Positions 1 through 64,000 of a stretch of 64,000 nt of DNA are shown piece by piece. Source of the stretch: Astropecten irregularis (Eukaryota; Echinodermata; Asteroidea; Paxillosida; Astropectinidae); NCBI GenBank assembly GCA_963971285.1, contig OZ020248.1:17422001-17486000 (forward strand). Reading direction: 5' to 3'. Position numbers and translations under genes: made by a program. Position 1 is the first letter of the stretch; each line of letters opens with the position of its first letter. Under the pieces are notes generated by a model. That model made no database searches. It was not told the DNA's origin and was given only the letters and a program-made list of their open reading frames with translations.

Positions 1-441
1 TTTTCTTCACGATATTTCGATATGCCCAAAACTGGATATCGAACAAGCTTACCTGGTAGCATTGTTCATGATTATGTCATTGTTGCAAAATTCTTCAACA
101 AAATTATCATCACTTTAATCTTAAGTTAGTTGCACTGTAAAATAACCTGAATTAATGTCCTTGTTCCTTTGAAACAATTCGCTTGCATTGAAAAGCTGCA
201 TTTATTGTTTTTATATATTAATGCATATTATGCACCAGTGTGTAAATCCTCATGTTTTCTTCTCATGACTGAGTTTTATGGCATAATTTTCTTTTTGCTT
301 TTTTAGGGATATAACTTTTATAACTTCTTTAATTGTTATAGTTTGTTTATTTAATATTTGAACAGCCAATAGCAAATTTTGACTTTTGGCTCAAATTTGG
401 AGCGATGGCTATTGTTTCATGGTTACATGTAATTTGCTAAT
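1..441 (+). other. ACO2 intron sequence, AT-rich
   Basis: No exon, ORF or recognisable element. I looked for the aconitase exon that should precede 2215 (the HLIEAQ region) and did not find it, so the window begins inside an intron. Confidence 0.6.
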
Positions 442-2133
442 GGGCAATTCCACGATAAAGTGGACATGACCATCAAATTTTCAAACTTGTCAGATCTTAA
501 TGGTTTTGGTATCAAATTAATGCTAAAGGACTTAATTTTTCAAAAATAATAATTGCATTCATAAGTAACATGTAATTAACATGTCTAAATATGCAAATCA
601 AATCAGCAAACTAAAATTTCAATTAAATATTAAAAAATACCTTGAAGTTAAATGGATGTAGCAAGAGAAATTAAAAGGAAGTGCAAACTTTCAATTTATT
701 TTCAGAGTTATAGGATTGACTGTCATTATAAATTGATCAAAAGTTCAATTATTTCAATTTTTCATGCTTTAATGAACACTTAATTTATAGTAATTACTAT
801 GTCACGGTGTTACAGTAAAAACTTATGTTTTTGATATTATATGAAAAGTACAAACACAGAAGGAATGACTTTGATTGTCCAAATCATGACCACAAATAAG
901 TACCATGTACAAGTACTGAAATGATGATCATATCATTTTGTTAATTAAAAAAAAAATGTTAAAAACGTATCAACTGTGTTAACACTGACTTGCATTGCAA
1001 TAGCACAGAAAATTAATGGAAATGACTGTTACATGTATTAGAGTGACCATGTGCTGGAGGCTTGATGTTTCCAGGATTATTACAATAGCCAAGCTATTAA
1101 AATCCATTTAAAATGATACTACGTCATGAATACAATTAACTTCAAAATATCAACTGTACACTGGTACCATTATAAGATGATGGAGGGCGGTGTGGGGGTT
1201 CGGGGGGGGGGTGCCCAGGTGAAGGAAAAGAGAGGGGACAGGGGGAGGAACAAAAATGGAAAATACATATTTCAATCAGACAGAAACAAGTGTCAACCCT
1301 GAAAAAGCAAATCAGCACTCCTTTCCAAACCTATTTCATCGGACAGTCCAAAAATGCAAATATTTTAACCATCTTTACAAACATATTTTGTTATTTGTAA
1401 TGCTGGCAAAACTTGAGAAAATCACCCCTAAAAATAACAACTTAGAGGAAATAATATCTTGAAACCTCATGAAATGTAAAGTTTTCTTGAATATCATGTG
1501 TATATGTATGTTAATGTCACAGTGTTACAGTGTATAGTTTCACTTATGTTGTTGTTTTTCTTAATCTATTATGATTTTTTATAATGTTTTCTTTGATCTT
1601 AAAGTGTTACACTGTGATGTTGAACACTCATTGTAATTGGTTGCTACATACCACCTAAGGGAGAAATATTATGAGTTGCAAGTATGACAATAAGATTCTC
1701 CATGTTTAGTATCACGGCGTTACAGTCACGGTGTTACAGTACATAATGTATATTCATAATCTGTGTCATAATTGTCCAGTCAATTGATTTTTTTTCCGAT
1801 TGTACTTGATTATTATTACTTAATCTCAGCTACATCCAATCAACATAACTTCTTTTCAAAATGTTCTTTAACTTCACAGAGTTTAGTCAGTGAACAAAGT
1901 GTGAAAAAAATGCATGTCCATTTTGGGTCACGGTGTTACGGTAGTAATTAATCATTCATAACTTATTAATTATTATGAAGTTTCATTAATTCTTTCCTTT
2001 TTAAAGTTCCCTGTGCTGATAGTAATAGATACACATTGAAAGTTTGTTCTCTAGGCTAACATTTAGTTTGCTATTTACATTTGATGAGTGAAAATATCTT
2101 CTAAAGCGTCACGGTGTTATCGTGGAATTGCCC
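442..2133. mobile_element. 1.7 kb TIR element, copy 1 (GGGCAATTCC family)
   Basis: Perfect 17-bp terminal inverted repeats, GGGCAATTCCACGATAA at 442-458 and its complement ending at 2133, flanked by a 4-bp target duplication TAAT (438-441 and 2134-2137). No ORF of transposase size is present, so this is a non-autonomous DNA element. It is nearly colinear with the copy at 50006-51759. A 16-bp motif GTCACGGTGTTACAGT, or a close variant, occurs at 801, 1516, 1711, 1725, 1927 and 2108; the last runs into the right TIR. I cannot assign a superfamily from the TIR. The element ends 81 bp before ACO2 exon a. Confidence 0.85.
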
Positions 2134-2214
2134 TAATATTGTTTGTTTGCAAGTAAATGCCCAAAAGATCAACTTGCCGTAATATTCACATTCCAAGGTT
2201 TTTCTTTGCTGTAG

Positions 2215-61493
<59,279 letters not shown>

Positions 61494-61574
61494 GTTGGTC
61501 ATTTTGCACAATGATGCTCACGTACATCTATGTTTGTTCATTTTGTGTGTGTAATTGTTCAAGACTGATGTTAA

Positions 61575-61720
61575 AATGGTTAAGTCTACTGCATTCAACC
61601 TACCCCAGACGGTTAATACTATATGCAAATTCCCCTGCGCCAATTTGCTGCTTCGCTGAACAGACTTGATCAACCGTGGTGCACCCTGACCTCCCACAAT
61701 GCATACCGACATAGCCTGCG
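61575..61720 (-). repeat. D2 DIRS terminal repeat fragment, copy 3
   Basis: Reverse complement matches 17700-17800 and 48390-48500 (CACCACGGTTGATCAAGTCT, ACCGTCTGGGGTAGGTTGAA). A solitary end without internal sequence. Confidence 0.75.
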
Positions 61721-62014
61721 GTACAGCAAAAACGGAATGGTAGTTTGGGTCCACCCCATCCTTCCAGGCTTGCTGTTACCACTACCAGTTCAAAGGAAAT
61801 CCGGACAGTTAGGGTTCTTTTCAAAAAAGACTCCACGAACTGTTAGCGAATGTACGCGTAAATCCGTCTGTTGCTAAGGACTGTCCCGTTCGCGAAGTCT
61901 GCTGCCAAACCGAGTCATGCGTTACGAAGATAATGAGGCACCCACGACTCCAGCACCGTTGTTATTATAAATAAGCACCTGAATAATGCATCATAGGATA
62001 AGCCCGTCTGTTTA
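61721..62014. other. Intron with a short dispersed repeat
   Basis: 61733-61815 resembles 12335-12412. Nothing else. Confidence 0.45.
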
Positions 62015-62432
62015 GGGGCCGCCCATAAAGTACGTACGCACGAAATGCCGAATTTTTTGACCCCCCCTCCCCCCCTGTACGCATACGCATTCCACATTAG
62101 GTTTTTCACTTCTCGTGGTCCCTTACTTTAGCATCATTAAAATGTCACCGTAAACCGGGCCGTTGCCGTTACTGGGACGTCACTTTCAAATTCTGAAATG
62201 GATGACTAAAGTTTAAGAGGTTTTCATACATTTACAGATGGATTTTACTATTTTTTACCATGTTGAATAAGAAAAAAAAGGAAAAACAAAACAATCCCGG
62301 TGCTTTTTTTTTTCACATATTTTACCTCTTTTCGCGCGATAATGCTATGCAAATTTTTCGTTTGCGTACAGTACGCATCGGTAACAACCCCCCCTCCCCC
62401 CCTTCGTGCGTACGTACTTTATGGACGGCCCC
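62015..62432. mobile_element. 418-bp Harbinger-like MITE
   Basis: About 30-bp TIRs beginning GGGGCCGYCCATAAAGTACG and continuing TACGCACGAA, with one mismatch, flanked by TTA on both sides (62012-62014, 62433-62435). A 3-bp TTA duplication fits PIF/Harbinger. C-runs lie just inside both TIRs. Confidence 0.82.
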
Positions 62433-62829
62433 TTAGAATCACGTGACTTTCGCGGACTCACGCAACCAGTTGTAAAATGATTTTCGTTCGGTCTCAAACA
62501 GCGTTAGCGGCAAATGATCGGCAATCTTTCTCGAGGAAAAAAAGCCTGCCGGGTTGGAACAACGAGAAGTTTGACGGTGAGATAATGCAGTTCGCGATCT
62601 AATAATAAAAGTGGAAGTAGAAATGTTAGCGGCGTTGTACCGCAATTCGTATCTGACTTTACAAAATGCTTGCCGAGGTATCAAACAATAAATTCTTAAA
62701 GATCATACCTGTCAAGTTCTTGCGTTTATACTCAGCTGGAAATTGACGAATCTTGATAGAAGCGGGCGGTCACAAACTCTTTCAGTCGGGCGGGTGAAGC
62801 AAGGAATGCAGTGATGGAGGAAAATCGTT
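62433..62829. other. Intron, no assigned feature
   Basis: No recognised coding or repeat structure; the aconitase exon expected after exon i is not here. Confidence 0.4.
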
Positions 62830-63260
62830 GCGATTTTTATTATTTTCTTCCCCAAACAATTAATTCCCCTGGCTGAGAATATATTTTTCAGGGACTTGGC
62901 CAACCTTTTTTTTTTTTTTTGCTGCGACCTGCATTGTTTTTCTTTCCAAAAATATTAATTCCCAGCCGGGAATATCTTTTTGAGCCTGGGACTTAATACC
63001 TTTTTCTCCGCGACCTGCATTATTTTCTTCCCCCGACAATTAATTCCCGGCTGAGAATGTATATTTTTTCCGAGGGACTTGGCCATAGAGTCTCCAGCTG
63101 TAATTTTGTTTTTAGCCTGGGAGTTCATACCATTTTCTTTGCGATCTACATTGTTTTTCTCCCCCAACACTAATTCCCGGCGGAGAATATATTTTGTTTC
63201 AGGGACTTGGCCGACCGTGTTTTTTCTGCGACTCAGTGCATTATTCCCCCTGAGCCTAAA
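62830..63260. repeat. Tandem array of about 100-bp units
   Basis: Four imperfect copies of a unit with GCGACCTGCATTATTTTCTT, CCCCCGACAATTAATTCCC, GGCTGAGAATATATTTTT and AGGGACTTGGCC. Unit length varies from about 90 to 120 bp. An inverse relative is at 54000-54060. Confidence 0.8.
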
Positions 63261-64000
63261 ACTCCTTGGTACTATTTTCTTATTTTGCTATCATCCCGTC
63301 GGGTATCTTATCTTTATAAAAATGGCATTACTGCCAAAACAACAAAACAGAAATTATCTTTTATCTACAGCAATGGCCATTTAGAAATTTCACCACACAC
63401 AATTTACGAGTTCAAAATGACACATATTGCCTTCCTGTGAATACTTATGTGTATTATTACAATGAAGGACGACACGACATTATATGGTTTATACAGAAGC
63501 ACAATTTTTGTTGTTCTCAACTGCATAAATTTATTATTTTTTTTCAATACAAGTAATAATTTACTTTTTCAATTAGACCGTCGCTGTTGTGTACTTCTTT
63601 TACTTTGGTTGATCATGCTAGTTTCCAAATAAATTTGCACCATTCGTAAATAGAGGCTACGGTTTATATTAATGAGGGCAGTAGGCCTGCTTTATATAAA
63701 TATAAACGAGTTTCTTCATCATCTCTATCCATTTCAAAGTTGATATTGTTATTGTTCTATGATGGATGGTCGACCACGTGGCAGTATGTCGTGATGCGTC
63801 ACACTTGAGCTACGTTGACAACTTCGGCTTGTCATCTGTATTATTAAAACAACAATGAAATACATTCATTAGTATTTACTGGATATACACCGTACGCCGG
63901 TACGGTGTATTTATTGAAAATGTTGTATGATGTTTAGTAGTAAAGGCCATATAGGCCTACATACTCATGGAACACTTCTATTTGAATCGGAGTATTGCGT
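63261..64000. other. Intron to the window edge
   Basis: AT-rich with no exon of aconitase. A small inverted repeat ACCGTACGCCGGTACGGT is at about 63889-63906. The next ACO2 exon must lie beyond 64000. Confidence 0.5.

Noticed and set aside
62433..64000. Search for the next ACO2 exon (KDIKKGE... YNRNFTGRND)
   Set aside because: No frame in this interval encodes it; the exon must be beyond the window.

Overview
This is a stretch of animal nuclear genome. Its only host protein-coding gene is mitochondrial aconitase (ACO2) on the + strand. I find nine internal exons, from 2215 to 61493, with consensus splice sites and compatible phases; they encode about 312 codons, roughly the middle 40% of the enzyme. 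The 5' exons lie before the window and the 3' exons beyond it. All other sequence is intron, made up very largely of transposable elements. The element mix (DIRS-type tyrosine-recombinase retroelements, CR1/L2-like LINEs, Ty3/gypsy elements with short LTRs, Helitron/Helentron-like elements, hAT-, Harbinger- and TTAA-type DNA elements) together with the large introns suggests a marine invertebrate. My guess is a non-vertebrate deuterostome such as an echinoderm, hemichordate or amphioxus, but the sequence alone does not prove this.

Layout. 1-2200: a 1.7 kb terminal-inverted-repeat (TIR) element ending 81 bp before the first visible exon. 2308-18220: intron with Helentron-like fragments, a DIRS element split by a hAT-like element (5.2-10 kb), a second DIRS recombinase fragment, a TTAA-flanked MITE, a three-unit Helentron-like array (13.35-15.25 kb) and a second DIRS family (15.3-17.8 kb). 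18.2-20.9 kb: two exons separated by a gypsy gag relic. 20.9-32.9 kb: a Harbinger transposase relic, LINE relics, a MITE split by a LINE and then by a gypsy element (22.67-27.95 kb), and a DIRS element with its inverted terminal repeats and internal complementary region (28.2-32.2 kb). 32.9-43.2 kb: three exons, and a 5.5 kb gypsy element inserted in a second-family MITE. 43.2-55.7 kb: a perfect 199-bp palindrome of two tRNA-like sequences, a DIRS fragment holding nested hAT-like insertions, and two tandem Helentron-like units, one split by the second copy of the 1.7 kb TIR element. 55.7-64 kb: three exons, a DIRS pol relic and further TIR elements.

How the parts relate. ACO2 catalyses citrate to isocitrate in the TCA cycle. 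None of the mobile elements appears to be an intact autonomous copy. Their coding regions are broken by stops, frameshifts, deletions or nested insertions. Target-site duplications and interrupted target sequences give a relative insertion order at several sites. The observations I find most worth following up are the iterated 16-bp motif in the 1.7 kb TIR family, the palindromic tRNA pair, the Helentron-like families that spread CRE-like and DR3-like motifs, and a gypsy copy whose protease is fused in frame to its integrase with no reverse transcriptase.
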